A stretch of DNA of 19,229 nucleotides from NCBI GenBank assembly GCA_023212695.1, contig JALCCG010000361.1, positions 1 to 19,229 on the forward strand, read 5' to 3'. Origin of the DNA: Sporisorium sorghi. Lineage: Eukaryota; Basidiomycota; Ustilaginomycetes; Ustilaginales; Ustilaginaceae. The notes below the pieces were generated by a model. That model was not told the origin of the DNA. It was given only the letters and a program-made list of their open reading frames with translations, and did no database searches. This document shows positions 9,201 to 16,677 of the stretch, in pieces (the stretch's first letter is position 1; each line of letters starts with the position of its first letter). Made by a program: the position numbers and the translations under genes.

Positions 9201-9766
9201 GGAGAAGGTTGGTGCTGCTGTGTGTTGAGATGAACGTTTGGCTGCTGCGGTCGCAGAGATGGACCTTGCTGGCTCGCTTGACCAGGCGAAGGCTGAAGAC
9301 TCTGTCGCTGGTGTGGTTGTCGGTGCTGTTGCTGTTGCTGTTGCTGTTGTTGCTGTTGCTGTGGCTGAAGATGTTGAGACGACGAGCGCTGCTGTTGCGT
9401 ACGTTGGCGCGATTGCTGTACGTCAGGCAATGGCGCCTGTTGAGGCTGTGGACCATGCGGTTGCTGGCCAAGCAGATTCTGAGCTGAAGGTGGAAGCTGA
9501 TTTTGTACGTGCGCCAGCAGCGAAGGTGAAGCGCCTGGTTGAGACGAAGCAATGCTACCGAACGGATGGTGCATGTGCTGATGCTGATGCTGATGCGACT
9601 GGAGCAGTTCCGGAGGCAGCAAATTGAGCGCCGAGGTGAGCGGGTCGGTCGCCATGGACGAATGGTTCAAACCATTGGGAAAGAGTGCTGCTTGATGGCC
9701 CGTCGAATCAAGACCGCCCGCTGGCTGGCCCAGATTCAAGGGGATGTGCTGTGTTGGTTGCTGCAT
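6230..9766 (-). CDS. Q-rich, probably nuclear protein of unknown function (1178 aa)
   Basis: A single uninterrupted frame runs from ATG at 9766 to TAG at 6230. I do not recognise the family. The N-terminal half is Gln/Asn/Pro/His-rich, with pure Q runs at residues 136-147, 323-332 and 457-466. Between the first two, residues 222-283 form a likely helical segment. A basic cluster ARKKRKQGRSK (574-584) looks like a nuclear localisation signal. Residues about 676-995 change character: rich in charged and aromatic residues, with many Trp and Tyr and no low-complexity sequence, so this is the probable folded domain. An Ala/Ser/Thr/Glu-rich tail follows (about 1000-1178). This layout resembles fungal transcription or chromatin co-regulators, but that is analogy only. 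The Q runs mix CAG and CAA codons. The gene converges on the tRNA gene. Confidence 0.85.
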   Translation of the reverse strand: MQQPTQHIPLNLGQPAGGLDSTGHQAALFPNGLNHSSMATDPLTSALNLLPPELLQSHQHQHQHMHHPFGSIASSQPGASPSLLAHVQNQLPPSAQNLLGQQPHGPQPQQAPLPDVQQSRQRTQQQRSSSQHLQPQQQQQQQQQQQQHRQPHQRQSLQPSPGQASQQGPSLRPQQPNVHLNTQQHQPSPQSQQPPPNIAQLLGSNPAALGAPQPSLLQEHASILSDARSLVSTFSQSLHDAKQATPADRADIRNVVAMIERAAKTLAAELDQGVNKLRALSNSPAYNNMARLFNSAGANLLGQASATGQDLFAALNSFGPQLQQQQQQQQQQANAGGLPFDLGMGFQQNPHANAMFNLNGPGNTDSPGGAPGGFNGAFPNDVAGRANGQQGPGAQNRQPSLPALLAQYLSPSTDPSNRTGALSLFQSLAANGNANAPFPNSMQGLEALLNQGLPQIQQQQQQQQQQSRGGVTDMDGNRLNSHQTAAGQLLPNGVPLTNAAALAALTSLGITPTMLEALGLGSVAQQMLDAPVDGGRKREDSSKPSTQVQHRRSPDLGRDESPEMDNSEPFSEPARKKRKQGRSKAANSSHHANAEAGSAKPSSQTPDASDGASARASHPAATPHGASAKASTSTSAATSHLDRSIPSSNPNNVAGPSDSSKRIPTLGVGLRQEGDKRYRNRKLLRDLREHLYRWLGTDEFRKLRNTYKVAEWVPNPHLTEEEKQILASLPPGAVAQPPITTHIFHVDFTSRDFYRTNQSLIDAIVTEGSKKVEAKPDAYAIVPGTIDRDHLEDVAKDLMDSARSGFRMSLRTGQQAEKEDKEKHEKYRGVERAKTKCRNREIGAGRLRHAIPKQLLIPGAYSDDAASDEDLHGLTKSEWKRQRLRKLRIAKGWEAVTPKWRNKHLTRAYHKADIVSKSKQMARWRRDDPVDLPIPIKLYGKLLPRQLFDPDWLAEHRKELEDEPYCIRINDNEIEGWDESHHPLGEDTSDEMEWSDAKESSMRGRQMMGAVGGRAERASTTQSPAPGPSSAAVVKAESKPAAAAAASGLAAPAGGVKASPDAAADTAPTSVSTAVETTAAKKADAPAPVSEDSGTSSVSSSSRGALDAADTAGSDTESDSSVVVASYPKDDQREAVEAVKAASPPKVAPVTGGDAAADSKDEKTTAAAGGEVAKAADP

Positions 9767-10553
9767 CCTGGGTCAATTGAGAGGCAGCAACAGCGACTGC
9801 CGCTGTGAATCGTGATCGTGAATCGAAAGCTTTGCCGGTGAGATCCTGAAGCGAGACGAGAAGCGTGTGGTGTTAAATGCAGATGGTGCGTGCTGCTGCT
9901 GCTGCTGCGTGCTACCGACGAGCGTACGCGACTCCGGCTTACGCACGGTGGCCTAGCCTGTTGGAGGACCGCAGCCTGCAGACTCGAGAGCAGCGTACGA
10001 TGGTGTCAACGAGAAAAGATAGCGAACAACGGTCAATTCACAAAGTTAAGCAAAATGCTGCTGTGTTGCTGCGTTCTGCCGCTGTCTGTGCCGGGAAGCA
10101 GAAGCGTCCCAAAAAAAAAAAAAAAAAAAAAAAGGCGCAAAATTTGGGGCTGAGATTTGCTGACAGCCTCGTAAAGGTGAAATTGAGCCACGGCAAAAGA
10201 CCAAGCGCAAGACCCTGTGAGCGAGTCACTTGACACCATCATCATCTCGTTTGGCATCAATCTCTCCAGCTTGAGCTTTGTCATAGAGACCCGTGCAAGG
10301 ATACTATGAGGCAAGGCAGAGATTCATACTGGTGATAAAGTAGCATCCATGGTCCCAAAAGCTTTTCATTTCGATTTCCAGAAGCCGTCCCCGTCTGTGC
10401 ACCCGTCGTTACGAGTTTCTTGCTCAGGTGCTCAGTATTTGGTCTCGGTCTTGTGCTTTTCTTGGTACGATTGTCAGGAGTGTTTCCTGTGTGATGCTTC
10501 TTCTATGATGCACATACAAGCCAGTCCACGACAGCCCCATCATGCAGGCTCGA
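9767..10553. other. Intergenic region between the Q-rich and F-box-like genes
   Basis: It must hold the promoter and 5' leader of the Q-rich gene and the 3' end of the F-box-like gene, both on the minus strand. It contains a short GTGAATCG direct repeat at about 9805-9825, a run of five CTG units near 9890-9905, and a 23-bp A tract. No further gene was recognised on either strand. Confidence 0.6.
10111..10133. repeat. Poly(A) tract, 23 bp
   Basis: A run of 23 A lies about 345 bp upstream of the Q-rich gene start, where it reads as poly(T). Poly(dA:dT) tracts often keep fungal promoters free of nucleosomes. That role is possible here and not demonstrated. Confidence 0.85.
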
Positions 10554-12095
10554 CTACGACAGAAGCTCCCACGACCCCTCGCTAATCCCCTCTACCCGCT
10601 GGCGAAAGTCCCACAATCGATCCTTGAGCTTGGCCCACATGGCCTGGTTGCCACGGGTGATGGTCAGGCGAAAGTTGCGCCCCAGTTCTGCCTGTCGCTG
10701 AGCGTCTGCATTCGACTGTTTACCGCTGAAACTCGCTTCAGCAGCGACATCGTCAGGACAGCTGTCACCATTCGGCACGTTTCGCCCCGGTCCCTCGAGA
10801 CAGCGCTTGATGAGCATCTGTTCCGTATGAGCCACAGCCGCGAGCGGTTTGCCCTGCAGCTCGTCGACGAGCACCCTACGCAGTACGTCGTCGTGTATGA
10901 TGCTGGCGAGCGCATCGCACAGGTTGAGCGTCGGCAGGAATGCGCTCCTCGCCGCGTCTGCACTGTCGTATCCGCCTCCATCCACCCCCGCCTCGCGCTG
11001 CCGCTTCGACGGCGGAAAGGGCGGCGTCATCATGCAAAATGCCGAAAACGTCGTCGAAATCCTTAGCCTGCGGATCGGCGAATCGCGCAGGCTCGCCAGC
11101 AGCCGCAAGATCGTAGGCGTGTGTCCCGGTGTGGAAATGTGCACGTCGAGCTCCTGCACGCGGTGCCAGATGAGCATGCGCGCGAACACTTTCGGATCTT
11201 CGTGCTCGAGCAGCGGCAGGCTCATCATGATGCTCAGGTGCGTCGGCTGGCAGCCCTGCTGGCGCCGGGCGATGCGCCGTGTCGGCGTGAGGTGGGCTTT
11301 GTGCCGGATGGTTACTGCGCGCGTTCCCTGCAAACGGATTTCTGCTTTGAGCCAGCCGGGCATGTCGTCGAGCTCCTCCTTGCTGAACAGGTCGTCGGCG
11401 TGTTTGGCTTCGGGCGGAGCAGAGGCGTTGACGTCGTCCTGGTCATCTTCACCGTCGAGCGGATCGGCGTCGCCCTCGCCCCAGACCTGCACGGGTTGCG
11501 ACGCTCCGAAGCGGTACCCCTCCCGCACCTGACCCGGGTCGCGCAGCAGCGCCATACTCTCCGCCCTCCACAGGCTGAGGTACTGCAGCGTCGGTCCGCA
11601 GTAGTGCAGCAGCCGCAGAAGCTCGTGGTCCCACCCCGCCGAGAACGACGTCAACGCCGACACGTCATCCAAGGAACAGAAAAGCGCTCTGGTGAACCCG
11701 GCAAACTGATACGCCGGCTGCGCCTTGACCGACCGCGAATACCACTTGCGAAACTCTCGCACGTGGCGAGGCAGGATCACCACTGAGTACAGCGCCTCGA
11801 GCGCCCAATAGCGCATCAGCCGGCTCACGCAGCTAAGCCGGATCAAGGTGACGTGCGCGACGGGATCGCCTATCAACACACCGGGCTGGAGGTGGCGCAC
11901 CACTCGTTCGAGCACCTCGGGCGGTAATGCAGGTTGTGGCAGCAACGCCGAGTGATCTGCTTCGCCCAGTTGCGCGAGAAGCTGGCCGGCTGGTTCGTGG
12001 ATGCTGAGACTCGAGAGTTGCTGCTCTAGCGTCTTGCCGCCTGCGCTGCTGCTCGACGAAGCGGCGGCTTGGTCATCGACCGCTGTCGGCGGCAT
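10554..12095 (-). CDS. F-box-like domain protein (513 aa)
   Basis: One exon, from ATG at 12095 to TAG at 10554. After a Ser/Ala-rich leader, residues about 56-107 have the shape of an F-box: Leu-Pro-Pro-Glu-Val start, hydrophobic helices, then 'LSCVSRLMRYWALEALYSVV'. F-box proteins bind Skp1 and bring substrates to SCF ubiquitin ligases. Beyond it lies a region with Leu-rich segments (for example 'ELLRLLHYCGPTLQYLSLW' and a 'RVQELDVHI'-like strand). This suggests degenerate leucine-rich repeats, as in many basidiomycete F-box-like proteins. An acidic Asp/Glu linker interrupts it. No substrate can be inferred. The F-box match is by eye and weaker than that of the plus-strand F-box gene, so the family call is less certain than the coding call. 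Confidence 0.8.
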   Translation of the reverse strand: MPPTAVDDQAAASSSSSAGGKTLEQQLSSLSIHEPAGQLLAQLGEADHSALLPQPALPPEVLERVVRHLQPGVLIGDPVAHVTLIRLSCVSRLMRYWALEALYSVVILPRHVREFRKWYSRSVKAQPAYQFAGFTRALFCSLDDVSALTSFSAGWDHELLRLLHYCGPTLQYLSLWRAESMALLRDPGQVREGYRFGASQPVQVWGEGDADPLDGEDDQDDVNASAPPEAKHADDLFSKEELDDMPGWLKAEIRLQGTRAVTIRHKAHLTPTRRIARRQQGCQPTHLSIMMSLPLLEHEDPKVFARMLIWHRVQELDVHISTPGHTPTILRLLASLRDSPIRRLRISTTFSAFCMMTPPFPPSKRQREAGVDGGGYDSADAARSAFLPTLNLCDALASIIHDDVLRRVLVDELQGKPLAAVAHTEQMLIKRCLEGPGRNVPNGDSCPDDVAAEASFSGKQSNADAQRQAELGRNFRLTITRGNQAMWAKLKDRLWDFRQRVEGISEGSWELLS

Positions 12096-12653
12096 GGCTA
12101 CCGATGCTGCTGCCGAGACTCGATCTCTAGGCCGTCATGATTGAGGAGGCTCCATCGTTCTTGCTAGTCAGTCTGCAGATGGATTGAGCAGATTCGGGTG
12201 GTGGTTGGACGTGAGAAGGGTGCACGAAGAAGTTTCGACAAAATGACGTTTCAAACCTCCACAAAATCGCTTTCGCCTTTGGACGCCCAACCATCAAACT
12301 TTGATCTTTTGAGAAGACCATCTTGCATCTTGACAGCTTCTGACAAAAGCGGCCAATGCAACCAGCTCAATCAAGACTCTCTCACGCCGTACAAACACCA
12401 ACTACCACACGCAGCCAGCGGATTTGGATCATGTCAGGACCATGCTGTCATTTTTTGGGGGGGGGGATGGTGGGGGAAAGTAGTAGTGTGTGTCGTACAC
12501 GGGGCGATGAGAATGTGACGACAGAACAACATTCGACGTGGGATGCTCCACGCTCGCCCGTCGCAAACAGATGCGTGTATGCGTATAGTGTGGTGTGTCC
12601 CGGAGAACGGTATGAAATACAAGATGCGAGTGTTGGAGAGAAGAGCAAGACGC
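12096..12653. other. Intergenic region: RPL23 3' flank and F-box-like gene promoter
   Basis: Both neighbours are on the minus strand. The region shows a T6 followed by G10 at 12451-12466, then more G-rich sequence to about 12477. No canonical AATAAA poly(A) signal was found close to the RPL23 stop on the sense strand. No gene was recognised. Confidence 0.6.
12457..12477. repeat. G10 run within a G-rich patch
   Basis: Ten G followed by ATGGT and five more G. It falls short of four separate G3 tracts with normal loops, so a canonical G-quadruplex is not clear. On the RPL23 sense strand it is a C-rich stretch beyond the 3' end. Confidence 0.6.
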
Positions 12654-13582
12654 TTAGACGACGGTACCGGCGTTGGAGGCAATTCGTGGCCAGATGTCGG
12701 CGCACTCCTTGGCAACAGGACCGGTGATGGCGGAGCCCTTCATCTCACCCTTGGGGTTGACAATCACACCGGCGTTGTCCTCGAAGTAGAGGAAGACACC
12801 GTCACGACGCCTCCAGGGCTTGCGCTGGCGGACGACGACAGCGGGCATGACTGTGGGGGAAAGGAACGGGAGATAAAAGGTCAGCCGATTGTTCGGTGAG
12901 GCGATGCGGTGTGATGCGATCGTTCGCAAGTTGCAGGTCGTCTGCCGTCATCAGCACAACCGCAAAACTTCCAAGAGTGTGCGCCGCCTTGTGTACATCC
13001 ACAGATTGCTGTCTGTGCTGATTGAGCCCCTGCTTCGCCGTTGTCGTCCTGCCCTGACCCATTTGATGAGCTGGCCGACGTGAGAGCAAGCTGCACCAAT
13101 CCCTTCGATATTGCACGTAACGCCGTGCGAGCATTTCCTTGTCCCTCTGCCGTCTTGAAGTGTGATTGCAGTGCGACATCTCGAGCCCTTGTGTTCCTGT
13201 CATCTCTGTCTCCTTTCCTGCGTCCATGCCATCCAATTCCTCCAGTGCCTGCTCTCCCTTCGATGCTCCCCTTCGATGTTGTCTGGGCTTCTTTCCAAAC
13301 GCTCGCGCTGATGATGCTGATGACAATACCGATGCTGCTGGCAACTTGCTGCTGAAAAAGACACTTACCCTTCTTACGCAGCTCGGGCTTACCCTTCTTG
13401 ACGGAAGCGACGACCATGTCACCGGCGGCGGCGGCGGGGAGACGGTTGAGACGAGCACCGATGCCGTGGACGGCAATGACGAAGAGGTTCTTGGCGCCCG
13501 AGTTGTCGGCGCAGTTCATGACGGCACCGACTGGCAGAGCCAGGGTCATTCGGAACTTGGTACCAACAGCGGCCTTGGACAT
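12654..13582 (-). CDS. RPL23: 60S ribosomal protein L23 (uL14), two coding exons
   Basis: Coding sequence is the join of 13582-13369 (214 nt) and 12850-12654 (197 nt), giving 136 residues against about 137-140 in yeast and human. The joined frame reads Lys-Lys-Val-Met-Pro across the junction, where the exon 1 G plus exon 2 TC make Val. This is the sequence expected of eukaryotic uL14. Hallmarks visible are '[15 protein letters not shown]', 'ARLNRLPAA', '[11 protein letters not shown]' in exon 1 and '[19 protein letters not shown]' and '[14 protein letters not shown]' in exon 2. uL14 sits on the 60S subunit interface near the 25S rRNA. The start is well fixed because the family begins only a few residues before 'GTKFR'. 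Upstream, a further intron probably splits the 5' leader. Ribosomal protein genes are normally highly and coordinately expressed. Confidence 0.97.
12851..13368 (-). other. RPL23 coding-region intron, 518 nt
   Basis: The donor GTAAGT begins at 13368 and the acceptor CCCCCACAG ends at 12851. A CTGAC branch-site match has its A at 12881, 30 nt before the acceptor, followed by a pyrimidine-rich stretch. Removing it restores the conserved RKKV junction, which fixes both ends. It is long for a fungal intron. Confidence 0.95.
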
Positions 13583-13591
13583 CTTGATTCA

Positions 13592-14161
13592 CTGCAAGAG
13601 GTGGTGAAGGGTCGAGTGGAGAATGTTTAGCGAGGTTGTTCGAGAGAATGTGAAGGTTGGAAGTGAACGACGACAGGGTGCAGGGCTGTTGAGCTGAAGC
13701 GGTGGTGCAGATGGGTGTCGGGTGGTTAACGAGAGTGCGAAGATGATGGACTTTGGGAAGGTGAAGAATAATTGAAGCAGTCGGACCAGTTGAAAACTCG
13801 TGACCACTTCCAGTTCGAGGCGGAAGACTGGACTAAACGTCGTTTGCAGTTCGAGGTTTGCAGCTGGCAGTAGATGCGCTTTGTCTGGCGTAAGTATGCA
13901 AGGACAGGCTGGTGGACAAACACCTTGAGTGCTATCACGACTGCGCAAGATATACTGCTACAAGATCGACTGTCGGAGGCGGATGCAAGTGATGGATAGA
14001 TTGTGTTTGTGTCGAATTGCTCGTTTGGCTGCAATGACGCTTTTCTGCTACTGCTGATGGTGGCCGTTGTCGGCCGTTGTCGAATATCGTCGTTGTGTTC
14101 TCGAAGCGTATGCAGATCGAGCAGCGTGACCCTGCCGTGTCTCGTTCGAGCAAAAACTTAC
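13592..14161 (-). other. Probable RPL23 5'UTR intron, 570 nt
   Basis: A perfect donor GTAAGT starts at 14161 (exon ends CATCAAG), and an acceptor CTCTTGCAG ends at 13592, ten bases before the ATG. CTAAAC, about 34 nt upstream of the acceptor, could serve as branch site. The upstream exon has no ATG in its last 130 nt or so. Leader introns are common in fungal ribosomal protein genes. There is no protein junction to test it, so it is an inference from splice signals. Confidence 0.7.
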
Positions 14162-14228
14162 CTTGATGGGGTTGGTGGATGGTGAGGAAAGGAACAGGTT
14201 GAATCGGAATCTCGAATCGTATCCACCT

Positions 14229-14258
14229 GACGACGACGACGGCGGCGGCGGCGGCGGC
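14229..14258. repeat. Triplet repeat (GAC)4(GGC)6
   Basis: Four GAC units run directly into six GGC units. On the RPL23 sense strand this is a GCC/GTC repeat within the likely first non-coding exon. Confidence 0.8.
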
Positions 14259-14535
14259 GCACACTCTCTCACTGCGCTGAGCTGCTCAACTTTGAACAAG
14301 TGCTGATCCGACGCGAAATTGAATGAAATCGAGGGCTGCTCTCTGTCTCGGTCGTCAATGGCCGACGCACTTTGGCCTTGCAACCACGTCCAGAAGAATG
14401 TGCCTGAGCGACAAGGCCATGACCCTGCCGTCGCTTTTTTGCGTCACACCAAGCGTCGCTGAGTTGCCGGCAAAAGCTGGAGTGAAGAGCGAAAACTGAG
14501 AAGCTTTGAAAGCTCGGCCGAAGTCAATCTCAAGT

Positions 14536-14541
14536 CACGTG
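14536..14541. promoter_or_regulatory. CACGTG E-box in divergent promoter
   Basis: A palindromic CACGTG preceded by T (TCACGTG), the core bound by bHLH factors such as yeast Cbf1. It lies 375 nt upstream of the proposed RPL23 leader intron and 498 bp before the F-box ATG. It is a single site, so it could be chance. Confidence 0.35.
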
Positions 14542-14749
14542 TATGTCAATTCTGAATTTTGTCAATCTTGTGTAGGCTCAGCTCGATCAAACAAAGTAAA
14601 AACAAATTTTGTTCGTGCTTGATCGATTCGATGTAACATTCCCAAAGCCGTCGAAAATCCGGCATTCGACGACTGTGCCCTGACACCCATTTGTGATTGA
14701 TCGCCTTGATTGCTCTTGTTCAAGTCATTCTTTCGCACTCTCAGAGATC

Positions 14750-14938
14750 ATGAAGGCTCTCCTCGCTTCGACTGGGCTGCTGCTCGCTCTGAGCGTCTTG
14801 TGTGGCTGTGGACGTGCTCGGAGCATGACCCATCGCGAGGCGTCCGTGAAAAAGTGGAGGGACACTGGCGCAGTGCCTCCTGCTGTCAACCAACACTGGG
14901 CATGCTGGCCGACTGGACTTTTTCTGGTCCCTGCATGA
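14750..14938 (+). CDS. Small ORF in F-box gene leader, signal-peptide-like (62 aa)
   Basis: The ATG at 14750 opens a 62-residue frame whose start, MKALLASTGLLLALSVLCGC, has the Lys, hydrophobic core and small residues of a signal peptide, or of a lipoprotein-like cleavage site. The remainder is short, with Cys18, Cys20 and a late Cys-Trp-Pro. It ends at a TGA 95 bp before the F-box ATG, in a different frame. It could be a translated upstream ORF that dampens F-box synthesis, a separate small secreted protein gene, or chance. A frame opening at 14693 would add 19 residues in front and spoil the signal-peptide position. I do not recognise it. Confidence 0.3.
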   Translation: MKALLASTGLLLALSVLCGCGRARSMTHREASVKKWRDTGAVPPAVNQHWACWPTGLFLVPA

Positions 14939-15033
14939 AACCTGCGCGCTTTTGCAGCGACACTCTCTGCTCACCATCCTCTTCACTCACACCATCCCGC
15001 TCCTCCACCGACACCACAGCCATCCAACCAACC

Positions 15034-16587
15034 ATGCTCGAACAGCTCCCACTCGAACTGCAAGCCTACATCCTCGTCTTCCTGCCCGCCCAGACGCTCG
15101 TCCGAACGCTCTCGCTCACCAACCGCCACTTTCACGCGCTCGTTGAGGCGCACGTCCAGCGCTACTGTCTGCGCTATCTCGGGCTCGGGTGCCATTCCAC
15201 GGACCCTGACGAAGCCGCTGTGCTCGAGTTCGAGGCTCAGCGTCCGATTGATACGGTGACGGCGAAGCATACGCTGCACTTTGCGCACTTTGCTGCGGTG
15301 TCGCCGGTGAGGGGGAATGGGGCGCCGCTGTCGAGCGCGGCGGTGTTCGAGTTCGCGCGCGGGGCGAGCAGCCGCGTTGCTACCGATGTGGAGCGGCTGA
15401 GGGGCGGTGCGAGGGGCAGGGGCAGGGGCAGCTCGGTAAGTGTTGGGCCGGAAAGGACCGCGAGGGGAGGAGCGACGTATGTGGCGACGCCGTTCCAGCC
15501 GTTCCTACCCGGCTTGCACGAGGATGACCGGCAGCGTGCGCTCGGCAGTCAGGCGTATGTATCCAGTTCCCTGGACTTGGACGAGCAGCGTGTACCAAGG
15601 CGGCCGGGGCTGTCGCGCAATGCGTCCTCGACGTCGAGAAGCCGGTCGAGTTCGACGGCGAGCACGTCGCGAGCCCGAGCCATCGCGCACGAGATCGCCA
15701 GCGCGCCCTTCCCGTTCCTCCGCCACAGCATCGAGGCGGCGAATCGACATCTCGTGCATCGCACCGCCAGCACCAGCAGCGGTAATAGCACCAGCACACA
15801 TGCTGCAGTGGCACATGCGCTGGAAGAGCCGTTGGACGCGTACGACTGGGCGGGTCCACCTGGCACACGGGCTGCACCCTCAGGGCTTGCCTCATCATCG
15901 AGGTTGCCAGGGCGAGCAGCGGACAAGCCGGCGTGCTACGCGTTCCAGCTCGACCCGCTCGACTCGTTCGAGAGCCTCATCCTCACACTCACCGCGCGCA
16001 GAAGCGTGCCCGATGCCAACGCGACAATCGCAGCCATGCTGCGCGGCGACGACGCGGCGGGCCACCGACTGCGCTTTTCCAAGACGCTAGCGGAGGGTCT
16101 GGACCGCGTGTTTCGCGACTGGTTCAAGCCTGAACCTCGACCGTCGAGCTGCGAACCAGACCCGAGGCTGTTGGAGTTCGACAACGCCTCGTGCACCCTC
16201 ACCATCCAGCCGCACGCCTCGCCGCTCGCGCACGCCACACACCCGGCCCTCAGCTCGTCGTCGCACGACTACCTCTCCCGTCCACCGCTTTCCACGCAGT
16301 ACGCGAATCTGGCGTCCAACGAGCGTGTGGAGCTCACGTTTCATTGCCAGCACATTACGATCAACGCGGCGCGGCTGCTGGCCACGCTCGAGCGGTTGGA
16401 GCACGACGTGCTGGCGAATCAGGCCAGGAGCAGGGTCGCGCTGGCGCGGCTGCCGAGGATCGTGGCTACGGGCGGGGGTGGTGCGGGTGCGGCTGGCGCG
16501 TTTCGGGTGCCGCCGGCGGTGACGGCAAGTGCACAGCCAAACGCAGGCGCCTCTTGGGCCTCGCCACAGCCTCGTTCCTTAGCATAA
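15034..16587 (+). CDS. F-box protein (517 aa)
   Basis: The chosen ATG at 15034 places the F-box at the very N terminus, residues about 1-45: 'LEQLPLELQAYILVFLPAQ', then 'LVRTLSLTNRHFHALV', a good match to the Leu-Pro-x-Glu-Leu opening and helical core of F-boxes. These bind Skp1 in SCF ubiquitin ligases. The same frame stays open upstream to 14710, but those 108 codons look like leader sequence. Residues 122-132 are an Arg-Gly patch and 194-214 an Ser/Arg stretch, both probably disordered. The C-terminal half (about 315-490) has mixed helices and strands but no LRR or WD40 repeats I can name, so the substrate is unknown. The gene diverges from RPL23 and converges on the MetRS gene. A perfect donor-like GTAAGT lies inside the frame at 15436. 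Confidence 0.85.
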   Translation: MLEQLPLELQAYILVFLPAQTLVRTLSLTNRHFHALVEAHVQRYCLRYLGLGCHSTDPDEAAVLEFEAQRPIDTVTAKHTLHFAHFAAVSPVRGNGAPLSSAAVFEFARGASSRVATDVERLRGGARGRGRGSSVSVGPERTARGGATYVATPFQPFLPGLHEDDRQRALGSQAYVSSSLDLDEQRVPRRPGLSRNASSTSRSRSSSTASTSRARAIAHEIASAPFPFLRHSIEAANRHLVHRTASTSSGNSTSTHAAVAHALEEPLDAYDWAGPPGTRAAPSGLASSSRLPGRAADKPACYAFQLDPLDSFESLILTLTARRSVPDANATIAAMLRGDDAAGHRLRFSKTLAEGLDRVFRDWFKPEPRPSSCEPDPRLLEFDNASCTLTIQPHASPLAHATHPALSSSSHDYLSRPPLSTQYANLASNERVELTFHCQHITINAARLLATLERLEHDVLANQARSRVALARLPRIVATGGGGAGAAGAFRVPPAVTASAQPNAGASWASPQPRSLA

Positions 16588-16677
16588 ACCACGTTGATCA
16601 CTCTGCACACACAGGCTCACTCGATGATCGCATGCTCTCGTTGCAAACTTGCGCTTCCAGGATGGTGTAAGTCAATC
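16588..16677. other. 90-bp convergent gap between F-box and MetRS genes
   Basis: The two stop codons are only 90 bp apart, tail to tail. Normal fungal 3'UTRs would overlap, so sense-antisense pairing of the transcript ends is likely. Confidence 0.7.

Larger units (their letters stand above)
14162..14749. other. Divergent promoter region, RPL23 (-) and F-box gene (+)
   Basis: This stretch should hold the first non-coding exon and promoter of RPL23 and the promoter and start of the leader for the plus-strand F-box gene. It includes a GAC/GGC triplet repeat (14229-14258) in the probable RPL23 leader and an E-box CACGTG. No TATA box could be assigned with confidence to either gene. Confidence 0.5.

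Noticed and set aside
11121..11786. 221-codon plus-strand frame opposite the F-box-like gene
   Set aside because: Antisense shadow of a 513-codon gene, with no recognisable content.
12457..12477. G-quadruplex in the G10 patch
   Set aside because: Only about three usable G3 tracts with normal loops, so the canonical four-tract pattern is not met.
12881..12953. Possible box C/D snoRNA in the RPL23 coding intron (TGATGA at 12953-12948, CTGA at 12884-12881 on the minus strand)
   Set aside because: The base before TGATGA is C instead of a purine, no terminal stem forms, and the CTGA coincides with the likely branch site of the intron.
12802..13582. Long minus-strand frames running through the RPL23 intron
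   Set aside because: They read past a perfect GTAAGT donor into sequence unlike any ribosomal protein. Splicing restores the exact uL14 sequence.
14710..15033. N-terminal extension of the F-box protein by 108 residues
   Set aside because: The extension has no domain character, and F-boxes usually sit near the N terminus. The ATG at 15034 immediately precedes the F-box.
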